Source: Methylobacterium sp. J-078 (GTDB lineage: Bacteria; Pseudomonadota; Alphaproteobacteria; Rhizobiales; Beijerinckiaceae). From it: a DNA stretch of 64,000 bases. The stretch is from NCBI RefSeq assembly GCF_022829285.1, contig NZ_JAKSYI010000038.1, positions 1-64,000 on the forward strand. The letters run 5' to 3'. Shown here piece by piece: positions 9,195-20,842 of this stretch. How positions within the stretch are numbered: the stretch's first letter is position 1; every line of letters begins with the position of its first letter. Below the pieces are notes generated by a model, which did no database searches, was not told the origin of the DNA, and saw only the letters and a list, made by a program, of their open reading frames with translations. The position numbers and the translations under genes are program-made.

Positions 9195-11210
9195 TTACGC
9201 CGCGTCGATGATCGTTTGGATCTCGGTCAGGCGCGCCTGGTACCGCCTGCCGATGGCCGCGATGCTGAAGGCATCCTGGACGTTTCGGAACGCCGCGTCC
9301 GCGCGCGCCTTCGCCCCCTGGGGGTTTGAATAAACCTCCCGCAGCGCGGAGGCTGCCGAGGCCGTGGACGGGTCCGCCCAGCGGCTCCCACGTTCGACGA
9401 AGATGTACTCGTGAGGCATGGGTGCGACCAGTTCGTACTCCACGAGGAACGCGGTCTGGGCCGAACAGAAGTCCATGTTCCCGGAATAGCCGGTGGTCAC
9501 AACCGGCAGGTTCAACTGCATGGCCTCGATCATGCCGAAACCCCAACCCTCGGAGCGGTGAAGCGAGACGTAGCAATCGCACGCACGCTTGAAGCCGAGC
9601 AGGTCACGGTAGCTCAGGGTCTGGTCGATGACGCGGATCCGCGGGTCGCGCGCGAGCACGTCGTCGATCGTCTGCCAGATCCGGACCTGATGCGGATCGC
9701 CGACCCGCGTCCGGTTCTGCGTCTTGAGGATCAGCGCGACGTTCTCGCTCGATCCGAGCGGGAAGGCCGCCTGGAACGCCGCCAGGACGCCCAGGGGGTT
9801 CTTGCGCTCGACGAAGGAGAACGAGTCGAAGGTCGATAGGAAGACGAAGGCGTCCTCCGCGATCCCCAGCTGCTGGCGCGACAACGGCGCCGCCTCGGGC
9901 AAAGGCTCGACGGCCATGCCGACGTTGTGCACGGGGATCTTTGCGAACCGCGAATAGATCTCACGATTGTACTCGGACGACACCCAGATCTCATCGAGCA
10001 TATCAAGAGCAAGACGATGACACTTCGGTATCTCGTCGAGTTCCCAGAAAAAGTACCCGATATTATAGGATCTGCGATGCACCTCGTGATCGATGAAGGC
10101 AAAAGCGAGGGGGATCGACTCGGCGTTCAGGTGGATCAGATTGATCTGACGCGGAACACGCAGAGCTTTCGTCTTGTTCGATGTGGTGAAGCCGATCGGT
10201 GCCGGGTTGTCGAGCCCGAAATCATAGACCACGGGGTCCCGTTCGATATGCTTCAGGACGTCCACGGAGAGGCGTGTCGCCTGCCCCAATCCGGAGGTGG
10301 CGCGGGTCGGACCGATGATCGCGATGCCCTGCTCGAGACCTCGCGCGATCTGAGGATCACGATGGAGGCTCAAAGCGATGTTTCCCGCATGGGCACTGTT
10401 CGTGCTGCGGGTGGAACTCACGAAGGAAAAGCCGGAGGTCTTCAGATGGGCCTCGAGGCGGAGGCGAAGCTCGAGAGCCTCGCGATCCCCGATGGCTTTT
10501 GCCAAGATCTGCTCAAAGTTGCTCCTTTCGCCCGGGCGAGCCGACAGCAGTTCCGCCACAGAGGCTCGGGGCAGGAATTGCGCATAGAACGGCGTGTCGA
10601 CACAACGCAGCATCAGGATGCAGACGAGTACCGCCCGGTCCAGGGCAGCCTCAAGATTGAGTTGTCGAAGGGAATCGTCCAGTTCCCAGGTTCGACGCGC
10701 AAAGTAGTTCAGTGGAAACTTACGACCGATGTCGCGATGATCGGTGTAGGTCAGGGCCCTGATCTGTGGGGGCGTAACCAATTCTCCATGGGGCGCGATC
10801 TTCGGCGCCCGCTGGATGCACCACCAGTATAGACTCTCGCGCAGGACGCTGTCGTCTTGAAGATTACGATTTAAACCTAGCTCGTTGGTGATGAAGCTGA
10901 AAGCCGCTATGCTGACGTCGAGCCCGAGACCGATGATCGGAACAGGTGCATTGAGGAAGTCGATCTGCTGTTTCGAAAGCGGCAGCGGTAAATTTCGGTG
11001 CGGACCGTACCCGGCAAGATACCAATGCAGAACCTTGAGACGTTCTGTCAGATTTCCGTTGATCGCAAACGAAAGATCCTGCTTGAACCGATAGAACTCG
11101 AACTCCAGATATCGGTTTACTAGACCTTCCGGATCGATATCCGGATTTGCGGCATCGAAAAGCTTTTGTAATTGCGCGCGCGTCCGGTACGCTTTGACGT
11201 TCCCGCTCAT
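9195..11210 (-). CDS. Large family 4 glycosyltransferase
   Basis: A 671-aa protein. The first 260 residues are helical and not recognised. From about residue 290 a GT-B enzyme starts (IAIIGPTRATSGLGQATRL), with FLSTFDSFSFVERKNPLG and LILKTQNRT in the donor domain. The EX7E motif EGWGFGMIE lies near residue 585, followed by LPVVTTGYSGN. Its ATG overlaps the end of the preceding small gene by four bases, so it is translationally coupled and is the last gene of the gmd-rmd operon. GC-rich, unlike the neighbouring GT blocks. Donor is possibly the GDP-6-deoxyhexose made by the operon (inference). The unknown N-terminal part may bind acceptor or partner proteins. Confidence 0.8.
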   Translation of the reverse strand: MSGNVKAYRTRAQLQKLFDAANPDIDPEGLVNRYLEFEFYRFKQDLSFAINGNLTERLKVLHWYLAGYGPHRNLPLPLSKQQIDFLNAPVPIIGLGLDVSIAAFSFITNELGLNRNLQDDSVLRESLYWWCIQRAPKIAPHGELVTPPQIRALTYTDHRDIGRKFPLNYFARRTWELDDSLRQLNLEAALDRAVLVCILMLRCVDTPFYAQFLPRASVAELLSARPGERSNFEQILAKAIGDREALELRLRLEAHLKTSGFSFVSSTRSTNSAHAGNIALSLHRDPQIARGLEQGIAIIGPTRATSGLGQATRLSVDVLKHIERDPVVYDFGLDNPAPIGFTTSNKTKALRVPRQINLIHLNAESIPLAFAFIDHEVHRRSYNIGYFFWELDEIPKCHRLALDMLDEIWVSSEYNREIYSRFAKIPVHNVGMAVEPLPEAAPLSRQQLGIAEDAFVFLSTFDSFSFVERKNPLGVLAAFQAAFPLGSSENVALILKTQNRTRVGDPHQVRIWQTIDDVLARDPRIRVIDQTLSYRDLLGFKRACDCYVSLHRSEGWGFGMIEAMQLNLPVVTTGYSGNMDFCSAQTAFLVEYELVAPMPHEYIFVERGSRWADPSTASAASALREVYSNPQGAKARADAAFRNVQDAFSIAAIGRRYQARLTEIQTIIDAA

Positions 11211-11710
11211 TGCTTCTTGATTCCTTTGAGCGCGAGAAAGGCGATCAGGGCTTCAGATTTCAGGCATTCCAGAACCTTTTCCTGGCTCGCATGCGTGATG
11301 AGCCCGATCATGTCCACCTGAGCCGGAGAACCGGCTAGGTCGAGTCCTGTCGCCACCACTTTGATATGCACGACGTCGCTCAGGTTCGACGTCGTGTTGA
11401 ACCTCACCTCGAAGCCATGGCGGCCGTCGCCCTTGCCCGCATCGATGAGGTCTTGCCGCTCGATATTGGCGACCGTAACTTCGACCATGCTTCCTGAAGA
11501 GACCTGGATGAGCAGCCGGCGTCCGGGCGAAGCGGCGTCATAGGCCCAGCCGGCGACGCGCTCTCCGTCGATCAGGTCGACTTGCCCCTCGATGTCTCCC
11601 GGCTTCTCCGTGCCCCAACCAGGAAACTCCGCATCGGACAAGGGGGCATGAGCCGGGTCATTCTCGGCCGAGCCGGGTTGCATCTCGGGATCTTGGGGGG
11701 GAGGTACCAT
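11207..11710 (-). CDS. Small protein with a GWAYD...GDGRHGF module
   Basis: A 167-aa protein. After an acidic, Pro-rich leader it carries a beta-rich module with the pattern VAGWAYDAASPGRR...ERQDLIDAGKGDGRHGFEV at residues 50-120. I know this pattern as a widespread accessory module attached to alphaproteobacterial glycosyltransferases, here as a free-standing protein. The start at 11710 lies next to the stop of the epimerase gene, and the 3' end overlaps the start of the 671-aa GT by four bases. It probably works with that enzyme, perhaps as a binding module supplied in trans. No signal peptide. Function unknown. Confidence 0.65.
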   Translation of the reverse strand: MVPPPQDPEMQPGSAENDPAHAPLSDAEFPGWGTEKPGDIEGQVDLIDGERVAGWAYDAASPGRRLLIQVSSGSMVEVTVANIERQDLIDAGKGDGRHGFEVRFNTTSNLSDVVHIKVVATGLDLAGSPAQVDMIGLITHASQEKVLECLKSEALIAFLALKGIKKQ

Positions 11711-11712
11711 GG

Positions 11713-12690
11713 CTAGCCCTGTTCCGTTATGGCCAAAATTCTGGATCTGGCGTCGTCGAGCACGCTGGTGATCGAGTCGTCCCAAGAGACTTTTGGCCGC
11801 CAGCCGATCGCCGCGGTCAGGGCCGACGCATCCCCGCTCGCGGTGGGGATCTCGGACGGCCGCAGGCGGTCCCCGGCGATCCGGACCTGGAAGGGAACCC
11901 GCGCCTTCGACGTCAGGTAATCGAGGATGTCGGAGATGGGCCTCGCGAGGCCGGAGGCGATATTGAAGGTCGATCGATCCGGGAGGCCGTCCGACGCCTG
12001 CACCAGAGCGACGTAGGCCGCAACCACATCGGAGACGTCGAGGAAGTCGCGCTTGGCCGACAGGTCTCCGACCTCCACGACGGGGGGACTGAGGCCCGCC
12101 TCGATGCGCGCGACCTGACCGGCGAAGGATGGAACGACGAAGCGCTCGTCCTGGCCGGGGCCGATGTGGTTGAAGGGCCGGAGCGTCACCAGTTTGACGT
12201 CTGCCGACGCGAGTGTATCGACGAGCAAGTCCTCGCCGACGAGCTTCGTGCGGGAATAGGTGTTGGTGGGCCACGGCCGCGTGGTCTCGTCGACGGGCAC
12301 GCCACAGAGAAAGGCCCGGCCGTAGACCTCTCCCGAGCTGACGAACAGAAACGTCGCGTCCTTCGCATGCGCCGCCACGGCTTCGGCGAGGTTCAGGAGC
12401 CCGAGGACGTTGGATCGCCAGGTCTCGACGGCAGATCCGATCGATTGCTGAACGGATGACAGCGCGGCGAGGTGGAGAATGTGCGTGGGGCGGAAATCGG
12501 CGATGAAGTTCGCGGTGGCCGAACCGTCAAGGAGATTGATGCGGCACAAGGCAACCTGGGCCTGAGAAGCCGGCGACAGGGAACTGCCGATACCGGCCAG
12601 CGCATCGCCCGGGCCGAGGCTCTGCGTGAAGGCGGCCATGGCATGACGCCCGACAAAGCCACCAGCTCCCGTGATGAGAATGCGAGGCAC
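11713..12690 (-). CDS. rmd: GDP-6-deoxy-D-lyxo-4-hexulose reductase-like SDR
   Basis: A 325-aa extended short-chain dehydrogenase/reductase. It has the NAD(P)-binding ITGAGGFVGRH at the N-terminus, the SSGEVYG block and the catalytic YSRTK. PFNHIGPGQ followed by FVVPSFAGQVARIEAG and SAKRDFLDVSDVVAAY is characteristic of Rmd enzymes, which reduce the 4-keto product of Gmd to GDP-D-rhamnose. It lies about 100 bases downstream of gmd in the same direction, which supports this role. A related reductase giving GDP-L-fucose or GDP-D-talose derivatives is an alternative. Confidence 0.75.
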   Translation of the reverse strand: MPRILITGAGGFVGRHAMAAFTQSLGPGDALAGIGSSLSPASQAQVALCRINLLDGSATANFIADFRPTHILHLAALSSVQQSIGSAVETWRSNVLGLLNLAEAVAAHAKDATFLFVSSGEVYGRAFLCGVPVDETTRPWPTNTYSRTKLVGEDLLVDTLASADVKLVTLRPFNHIGPGQDERFVVPSFAGQVARIEAGLSPPVVEVGDLSAKRDFLDVSDVVAAYVALVQASDGLPDRSTFNIASGLARPISDILDYLTSKARVPFQVRIAGDRLRPSEIPTASGDASALTAAIGWRPKVSWDDSITSVLDDARSRILAITEQG

Positions 12691-12786
12691 GGCGAGTGAG
12701 ACAACCTTCTCTGATCAGGGGAGAACACTGCCTCGGCGAGGGTCGAAGCCACCGCTCGCCGTGCGCTGACAGCTGTGGAGCGGGCG

Positions 12787-14156
<1,370 letters not shown>

Positions 14157-14720
14157 TCATCCTGTCCGCCATCGCCGCCAAGCCGCTCCAGTTCGATCCG
14201 ACTCATATCCTGCGGCAGCGAAGCAGTCGGCGCCCCTGCGCAGCCATGCCTCGCGTTTGGAGAAGGCCATCCCGATGGGGGTGAAGTCCGGCCTGTCGGG
14301 CAGGAGGAACAGGAGCCCCACGCCTCGATCGCGGCCCCTTCTGGCTGCCGAGGCTGTCCATGCCGACGATGTCACCGGGAATGAGTCCGGGCATCAGAAC
14401 GCGCTCGACGTAAGTCCCGAAGGCCGCGCGGTTGATCGGCCTGTCGAGCACGACGGGCACAGGGCCGCCACCAGGGTCGTGGGGCTCGCCGTGGGGAGCT
14501 CGTCCGCGCCGGCGGGCCATGTTGGCCGACGGAACACAGGGCGCACGGCCTTACGGGCGAACCGCCATCGTCCCGGTCGTCTCGTGAGCGCGGCTACCCG
14601 ATCGAGGTCGCGATGCCGCCCCCCAAGCGCACCGCCGCTCGCCGACCACGAGGTCGTTGCGCCGGCGCCCTCAACCCGCTCGTTACGCTCGAAAACATCG
14701 ATCGGCCCCGAGAGAACGAC
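14157..14720 (-). pseudogene. IS630-family transposase remnant (different subgroup)
   Basis: The minus strand encodes VLDRPINRAAFGTYVERVLMP, GLIPGDIVGMDSLGSQKG and, in a shifted frame, FTPIGMAFSKREAWLRRGAD. Together they are the DDE region of the IS630 subgroup that has VLDGPINGxxFxxYVExxLxP and GDIVIMDNLGSHKG. At least two frameshifts and a damaged N-terminus make it inactive. It separates the gmd operon from the giant GT genes, again at a change in base composition. Confidence 0.7.
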
Positions 14721-14748
14721 GTCGGACGCCGAAGGTGAGCGGCTTGTT

Positions 14749-17640
14749 TTACAATCCGAACTCATGCTCCAGTTGCTTTTCAATAACCGTTACATCGATG
14801 ATGATCCTATTCCCCATATGAGGCGAGTGATCGCCTGTCACACAGATGTCAATATCTGGCTCTTGATCACAATCACCGGGAACAAATAGATTTACGCCGT
14901 TCGAACCGATGAGAACTCGAGAAAACTGATCATTGCCAATACTGATTGATGCCTCGAAAGGCGCTTTCAGTCGATCATTGATCGTTACTCTATATAGACG
15001 AAAATCCTCTTCGATAGATTTCCGTAATCTGATGCTGACGACATCACCTTCCACATTTACCGAAGAGACAAGTCCGTGGTGCAGCGTCTCACTCGACAAG
15101 AACTTCAAACCAAGTTCATCTGAGTCAAAAGCATATTCCCGATCGAATCCGACCTGATCTATTTCAATCCCTGCTTGACTGATGATCTTATCAAGATCGC
15201 TATGGTACTGCTGGATATCAAGCAAGTTTTCCGCAAGCAATTGTACCTTGCTTCTCACCATTTCGCGATATTGAGAGTCTTCAATGACGCGTCTGAGTTC
15301 TGTAGCGAATTCGACGTCGCTGTCAGCAAGATTCAAAAAATCGGCAGCTCTCGGCATTCCAGCAAAAGCTTTACGAGTCGCAACAACAGCAGAATGAGCC
15401 AGTACTGCGTCTAAACTTTTAATCGGAAGACCGGTCCCCTCGACGATAGGCAAGATTACAGCAGAAGCATGCTGCAATATCGGCAGCAGATGCGGGATGC
15501 GGCCGAAAAATTCGACGCCTGGAATCCCTTCGGGATAGGACTCGCCAATCGAGCCAAAGACGATAAATTCAAAAGCATTCTCAGAAAAATGCCTGACTAA
15601 AACTTCGCGTATGAACCAGTCTAAGGAGATTAAGTTCGAGAGGTGAGAAGACCCTCCCACAAAAACGATCCTGGGAACCGAACCGTTATCGTCCATGAAT
15701 TGACTGAGCCGTTCGCGCTTTTCAGCGGGCACGGAATGAAAATTCTCCAACTTAAGCCTACTCATGTTGCTATGGTAAGTTTCTTTCTTTTGATAAGAAC
15801 AAACAGGAAATGTCGTTATATTATTGCGAGACGACGGATTTTCTTGTTCGAATAGAACTTTTTCCGCTTCGTTGATGAAAATTATGCCGTCCGCACGCTT
15901 CATCCAAGCGAGTTCTGTATCCAACTCATTGTTTCCGCTCTGCTTTACACCAGATTCGATATCATACTGATGCGATCGCACGTCGAGTGAATCAAGAATG
16001 ACCTTGCTGCCATTCGTTAAGCTAGCGAATGGCATATTGAACGCATAGTTGATCAGACTAAAGCAAACAGATGCGTTCGCGATAATCCTTGCCAGCAAAT
16101 TGGGAACATTCGAGTCCAGCAACCACCGCGCCTCTTGGGCAAAGGATGGGACATTATGTCCTTCAGCGACGTGACTCGATTGCTCATTCAAACCGATCGA
16201 AAGCTCTCTTTGAAGATGGAAAGTGAAAAACGTGCTGTGATCGGAGGTACCATTAAATAATTTCTTGTAAAAATCTACTTCAGCCTCATTCGAAGACTCG
16301 GATGTGCCGACGACGATATCGATCACCCGAAATCCCCGGCTGACAAGATAATCCGTGTGGGCCCGGAAGACGTGTGATCCACCTTGGCCGAACCAATTCG
16401 GGAAAACGTGAAGGACTGTTTTTGGAACAGGCGATCGATCGCGCAGATCATATAGCTGAAGAATTTTTGATATAACCTCAGTCGGTTTACATGAGCGAGA
16501 CCACTGCAACGAAGCTCTATATGATTCTGATTTCAATTGATCTTGATTTTGAAAAGCAAAAATAAATTGCTCGGAAACCGGTTTCTTATCGTCCCACGTC
16601 ACCATGCCTGGCAGATCGGCTTCTTGTTCCATGGAAGTTCCGCGACGAACAAGGAAAGGCTTCGCTGACAGCACGGCATCATTAAAAACTGCTGACCCAC
16701 GCAGTCCATATGATGCTGGATCGTGTAGCAGCACTATAAAGTCGGAGTATTCTATAAGATCTCTGTACTTTTCTGGCGAGAGGTGCGATTTGTGATATAC
16801 GACTTTAGTCGATCCACCAATTGTATCTATTTCACTGTTGACTGAACTTACAAAGCTTTTTTCGGCTGGATCTATGGCGTTGGTGGCACATTGAACATTC
16901 AGCTCCACAGCTGTAAAAGCACTTAGATTATTCAGTCCTTTAAGGATCTGGGGAAGTAAATCGTAACCTTTCTCACGTCTTGCTTCACCTAAGAAAGTCA
17001 CTTTAAACGGTTCGTTTTTAGCCGACGCTTTTCTTGCTGGTCCTGTCTGCGTCGCAAAGGCCGTGGCATGATGGAGCTGCGTAACAGGTAGACCGAGCCA
17101 TCCGGAAAGGTACGACTCCATTGCCCGGGTCTCCGAGCAGAGAATTATCTTTCGCCCGACAAACCCTGAGTTCCGGAGTTTCTTGTACAACTGATCGATA
17201 TACCATGCAGGGTAAGGGAACCCGCTCGGATCTGCCGCATACATAACTCTCACGAGAAAGCACGGTGTCTCTTCCTCCGGCTCTGCGAGCAGATAATCAA
17301 TGATGTCGTTCAGCATACTCAGACTAGCAGAATGAAAAAACACCACCGTGCTGTTGCTGAATCGCGGCGAAATCGAAATCAAATCCCTGCTCAGAGTGGA
17401 TATTGTTGGTCCCATGGCAGGACTCGCGGAGCGTCTCAGCCACCGAGGAGGGTCGTACGGTGAAAACGTAAAAGCTGGAATGGTCGGTAGACCGTAGTTG
17501 GATTCCCGGAAAAGCCGATGCGTCAGGATATGACACTCGATCCCCAGTTCGAGCGCACCATGACAAAGGTTGTTCGACAGGTCGGCGTTATGTCCGCGCG
17601 GTGACATAAAGCCGGGATCGGCAATGAACAAACGCTTCAT
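14749..17640 (-). CDS. Tandem glycosyltransferase with two GT-B domains
   Basis: A protein of about 963 residues. The first GT-B unit covers roughly residues 1-400 (FIADPGFMSPRGHNADLSNN at the N-terminus, VTFLGEARREKGYDLLPQIL in the donor half). A second runs from about 410 to 830 (VLHVFPNWFGQGGSHVFRAHT, then IVFVGGSSHLSNL and EGTGLPIKSLDAV). A C-terminal beta-rich tail of about 110 residues is unrecognised. The ATG at 17640 begins MKRLFIADPGF; the longer frame reaches into the upstream gene. It starts four bases after the stop of the 1065-aa GT gene, so the two are an operon. Moderately AT-rich. Two active domains in one chain could add two different sugars in sequence; the first domain lacks an obvious EX7E. 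Confidence 0.75.
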   Translation of the reverse strand: MKRLFIADPGFMSPRGHNADLSNNLCHGALELGIECHILTHRLFRESNYGLPTIPAFTFSPYDPPRWLRRSASPAMGPTISTLSRDLISISPRFSNSTVVFFHSASLSMLNDIIDYLLAEPEEETPCFLVRVMYAADPSGFPYPAWYIDQLYKKLRNSGFVGRKIILCSETRAMESYLSGWLGLPVTQLHHATAFATQTGPARKASAKNEPFKVTFLGEARREKGYDLLPQILKGLNNLSAFTAVELNVQCATNAIDPAEKSFVSSVNSEIDTIGGSTKVVYHKSHLSPEKYRDLIEYSDFIVLLHDPASYGLRGSAVFNDAVLSAKPFLVRRGTSMEQEADLPGMVTWDDKKPVSEQFIFAFQNQDQLKSESYRASLQWSRSCKPTEVISKILQLYDLRDRSPVPKTVLHVFPNWFGQGGSHVFRAHTDYLVSRGFRVIDIVVGTSESSNEAEVDFYKKLFNGTSDHSTFFTFHLQRELSIGLNEQSSHVAEGHNVPSFAQEARWLLDSNVPNLLARIIANASVCFSLINYAFNMPFASLTNGSKVILDSLDVRSHQYDIESGVKQSGNNELDTELAWMKRADGIIFINEAEKVLFEQENPSSRNNITTFPVCSYQKKETYHSNMSRLKLENFHSVPAEKRERLSQFMDDNGSVPRIVFVGGSSHLSNLISLDWFIREVLVRHFSENAFEFIVFGSIGESYPEGIPGVEFFGRIPHLLPILQHASAVILPIVEGTGLPIKSLDAVLAHSAVVATRKAFAGMPRAADFLNLADSDVEFATELRRVIEDSQYREMVRSKVQLLAENLLDIQQYHSDLDKIISQAGIEIDQVGFDREYAFDSDELGLKFLSSETLHHGLVSSVNVEGDVVSIRLRKSIEEDFRLYRVTINDRLKAPFEASISIGNDQFSRVLIGSNGVNLFVPGDCDQEPDIDICVTGDHSPHMGNRIIIDVTVIEKQLEHEFGL

Positions 17641-17644
17641 TGAT

Positions 17645-20600
17645 TCATTCACTATAAAGTTCGATCGAGAAGGATTCCATGAGCAATGTGAGCTCACGGG
17701 GCTCATTTGGTGGGACTTCACGTACCAAGGACGAAGATATTTCTAGCCGCCGATCCCCTCGAAAACTATTTTTTATCTCAAAATTTAGCTCAGTTCTATT
17801 ATTTTCGATACCTCGAATTATCGGAACGACCAGCTTTTCATCAAGCTTGAATTTGACGTTGCCATCGATAGGAACGCTATGCGGGAATATGATTAATTTA
17901 AGTGTCCCTCTTAGGTAACCAGGAAACCGGATACTCGCATTTCGTGACATCCATCTCGCATCTGTTCCTGAAATTAACTCCAGATCATAAAATCCGAGCC
18001 AATATTCTTCCTGTGCAGCGCTAAATCGAACCCGTTCAGGACTTCTGGTCGATCGCTTCAGTGAAGCGGCCGTTAGCGTCAGGTGCCTACGACGAGCATA
18101 GTGAGACAAATACAAACTTATCGTATGAGGCAGCTTTAGATTCTGGGATTCAATTCCAGAAAATATTAGACCAGGACCCCGATCATCAATAGGAGACATA
18201 AGATTGTTATCCAATCTTAAGGCAATGTCTGCCTTCGAAGGTGACGAATTTTCTATTGATGTGTCTTGAATGTGAAGTACAATTTCTTCATTCGGCAAAT
18301 TCAAAGGTGCCAGATCTAATCTGAAAATATCTGGCAGGTGAGCCTTTCTATCGAAAGGCCGTCTGACAAAGTTCAATAAATTGCGTTCCCCATGATCTTG
18401 CAAATCTGCCCCCCAAAGTCGCATCTTGGTCACATAGACAGATACCTCTCTTGCATCATTGGGAGCAGCTGGACGTTCAGGTACATTCGTATTTACGCAA
18501 ACCCTGATAAGATTGGTATGCTCTTGTGGTACATCGATCTCGACGAAAAGACGTGCCCGCCCTATTTGACGATCCAACTCGATGACTTGCCAATATAGCG
18601 TGCTAATATCAGCTTCGATCGAGGAAATTAACGACTTCTCATCTAATAACAATATATTATATAGGTCGATTTCTAGAAAGTTTCGATATCCTGAGAGGCG
18701 TTTTTTGTCGATAGTAATCTGGAACTTCTGTTTTGCCCACCAATAAAATCCATCGCCAACTTGTTCAAGTTGATGATGACCGTAGTCAGTTGAATATGTA
18801 CCTGGTATTAGATCGCCAACAAAGTATGGGCTTGCCTGTGGACCAAGCAAATTCGTAAGCCATTCATTGGATAGATCTTGATGCAATGACACCTTGATCG
18901 ATTTTTCCACGCCGACCATGCTCACATGGCCGCTCCTGAAAAGAACCTTCAGGTCAACCGAAATCCTTCGTCCCCTTGTAAGTTGGACGAGATCGAATAC
19001 TTTTACTTGATATTTTTGATTTCCTATTGACCTGACTTGAATATCGATTCCATCAAAACTTATCAGACAATCCGATACTTCCGGTATTTGAGATAAATCA
19101 AATCTAATGATCGTCGCGTCACTGAGTTCTGATGCATTCGGGAAAATTACGCTCGCGGAAAATACGTCGGCGGCCGAAGCGTTTTGAGTTCGATCTCGTG
19201 GAATTACGACAAATCTGTTTGAATATAATTCTCCTTGTTTATAAATATGATTGCTTTTGACAAGCCGATGATCATTTTTGCTCGTCAAACGTGGATTTTT
19301 ATTGTAAAAATAAGGCCTTACGGCAGAAAATATGCTTTGTACGAGATCGGAATGATTGCTGGTGCCCTCATTGATCACGGACAACATATTGTAGTGGATC
19401 GATGGGGGCGGTACGTAGTCTTCTATTTTGCGCGAGGACAACCATTCATAAGCTGAGTAGGATTTTGTAGCTTCTTTTACATTACCACTTAAGATGCACG
19501 CGTATGCGTAAAAAGCTTGAAAAGATGCCGATAGCGGATCGATTGTTAAGGATGAATGGAGGTACGGTAAGGCTTCCTTGAACAGACCAGCTTCGAGCGA
19601 AATCAGCGCTAATTTTACAAATTTATCTCTGCTTTCGAGCGGATTAAATATATTATTTATATCGTCAAATATATTAATAGAACTTATGTCGACAGGTTTG
19701 ATTTGTGATTTATCTATTCCGCTGGCAAATATAGGTTGATGATTATTTTCAATATCTCTAAAGAAAGTGTCCAATGATTGCGTTGATGTGCGCTCGAGAT
19801 CCTCAAATGATCGACATGATTTGCTTGCAAGCTCCTCTATATCGACGTCGCCCCTAGCAACTTGCCATAGGGCAGCAACGAATGACTCTTCGTCTGTTAA
19901 TTTGTGGAATTTGCAATCCGAGCGGATGCCCTCGAATCCGGCTTTACCCGAAATGATCGGCATTCCATGACGGATCGCGTCAATCGACTTGATCTTCGTT
20001 CCCGTCCCGATAAAGACCGGATTTATGAAAACGAAACCCTGTTGGGCCAATTTGGAAATATCGTTGATATAAGAAATCGTCTCTACATTCAGATCTGTGT
20101 TTCTAACATATTGACTACTTGACCCGACAACGACAAAGGACGCTGAGCCAGCAAATTCAGGTGCAATCCTGCGGATAAAGTTTACACTTTCTTCGTTCAG
20201 TGAGTTTGCCGATCCAAGAAAAACAAAAACAGTCTTGGATTGAGGAGTAAAGCAAAAATTTTTATCACCGACATGTGGTATAAAGTCGACTCTACGACCC
20301 GTAAGAGCTCTAAAATAGACTTGCTCTTTTTCAGTAATAGCCAATAATATGTCCGCACGCTCTGCTCCAATCCCTTCCTGGCGAAGGGATATATTGACCC
20401 ATGTCGGGTCAATTCCACCAAGCTTGAGGAGACTGTGACGTTCCGCGAAGCGATCATGTGCATCGATGACCTTCACCGTACCTGTAGGCACAGCCTCGAA
20501 AACGGCCGACATCCATACATAATTCACCAGTACGACCGACGGCTTGAATTTGGCGCAGGCTTCTGAAACAGCGTCGATCATATCCTTCGTGATCAGCTTG

Positions 20601-20842
20601 CCATCGTCAATTTCTGCATAGTCCAGCGGTTCACTTGGCGCATTGACAAGCTGGAAATAATCCCAGTACGAACGCATTTCTTCAATTGATGACGCAGAAC
20701 AATTTTCTAAATTGAGGCATATAAATACTATAGTATACCCCTTCTCTCGGAAACGGCGCCCTATTTCCAAGACTCGAGCACGATTTCCTGCAGTTGTTGG
20801 GTGTGACGGTGAGGGTGTTACGATTACAAGAGACTTGCTCAT
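17645..20842 (-). CDS. Giant GT4-TPR-beta-domain protein
   Basis: A 1065-aa protein. Residues 1-370 are a GT-B glycosyltransferase: VTPSPSHPTTAGNRARVLEI, the VIDAHDRFAERH block, VFLGSANSLNEESVNFI, and GTGTKIKSIDAIRHGMPII at the donor site. Residues about 415-500 look like two tetratricopeptide-type helical pairs (LALISLEAGLFKEALPYLHS). The remaining 550 residues are predicted beta-rich and Ser-rich, perhaps four sandwich-like units, none of which I recognise. No signal peptide. It is first of a two-gene operon with the tandem GT. Possible roles are a multi-domain transferase for a surface polymer or a glycoprotein; the C-terminal units may bind the acceptor. Much longer than ordinary GT4 enzymes. 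Confidence 0.75.
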   Translation of the reverse strand: MSKSLVIVTPSPSHPTTAGNRARVLEIGRRFREKGYTIVFICLNLENCSASSIEEMRSYWDYFQLVNAPSEPLDYAEIDDGKLITKDMIDAVSEACAKFKPSVVLVNYVWMSAVFEAVPTGTVKVIDAHDRFAERHSLLKLGGIDPTWVNISLRQEGIGAERADILLAITEKEQVYFRALTGRRVDFIPHVGDKNFCFTPQSKTVFVFLGSANSLNEESVNFIRRIAPEFAGSASFVVVGSSSQYVRNTDLNVETISYINDISKLAQQGFVFINPVFIGTGTKIKSIDAIRHGMPIISGKAGFEGIRSDCKFHKLTDEESFVAALWQVARGDVDIEELASKSCRSFEDLERTSTQSLDTFFRDIENNHQPIFASGIDKSQIKPVDISSINIFDDINNIFNPLESRDKFVKLALISLEAGLFKEALPYLHSSLTIDPLSASFQAFYAYACILSGNVKEATKSYSAYEWLSSRKIEDYVPPPSIHYNMLSVINEGTSNHSDLVQSIFSAVRPYFYNKNPRLTSKNDHRLVKSNHIYKQGELYSNRFVVIPRDRTQNASAADVFSASVIFPNASELSDATIIRFDLSQIPEVSDCLISFDGIDIQVRSIGNQKYQVKVFDLVQLTRGRRISVDLKVLFRSGHVSMVGVEKSIKVSLHQDLSNEWLTNLLGPQASPYFVGDLIPGTYSTDYGHHQLEQVGDGFYWWAKQKFQITIDKKRLSGYRNFLEIDLYNILLLDEKSLISSIEADISTLYWQVIELDRQIGRARLFVEIDVPQEHTNLIRVCVNTNVPERPAAPNDAREVSVYVTKMRLWGADLQDHGERNLLNFVRRPFDRKAHLPDIFRLDLAPLNLPNEEIVLHIQDTSIENSSPSKADIALRLDNNLMSPIDDRGPGLIFSGIESQNLKLPHTISLYLSHYARRRHLTLTAASLKRSTRSPERVRFSAAQEEYWLGFYDLELISGTDARWMSRNASIRFPGYLRGTLKLIIFPHSVPIDGNVKFKLDEKLVVPIIRGIENNRTELNFEIKNSFRGDRRLEISSSLVREVPPNEPRELTLLMESFSIELYSE

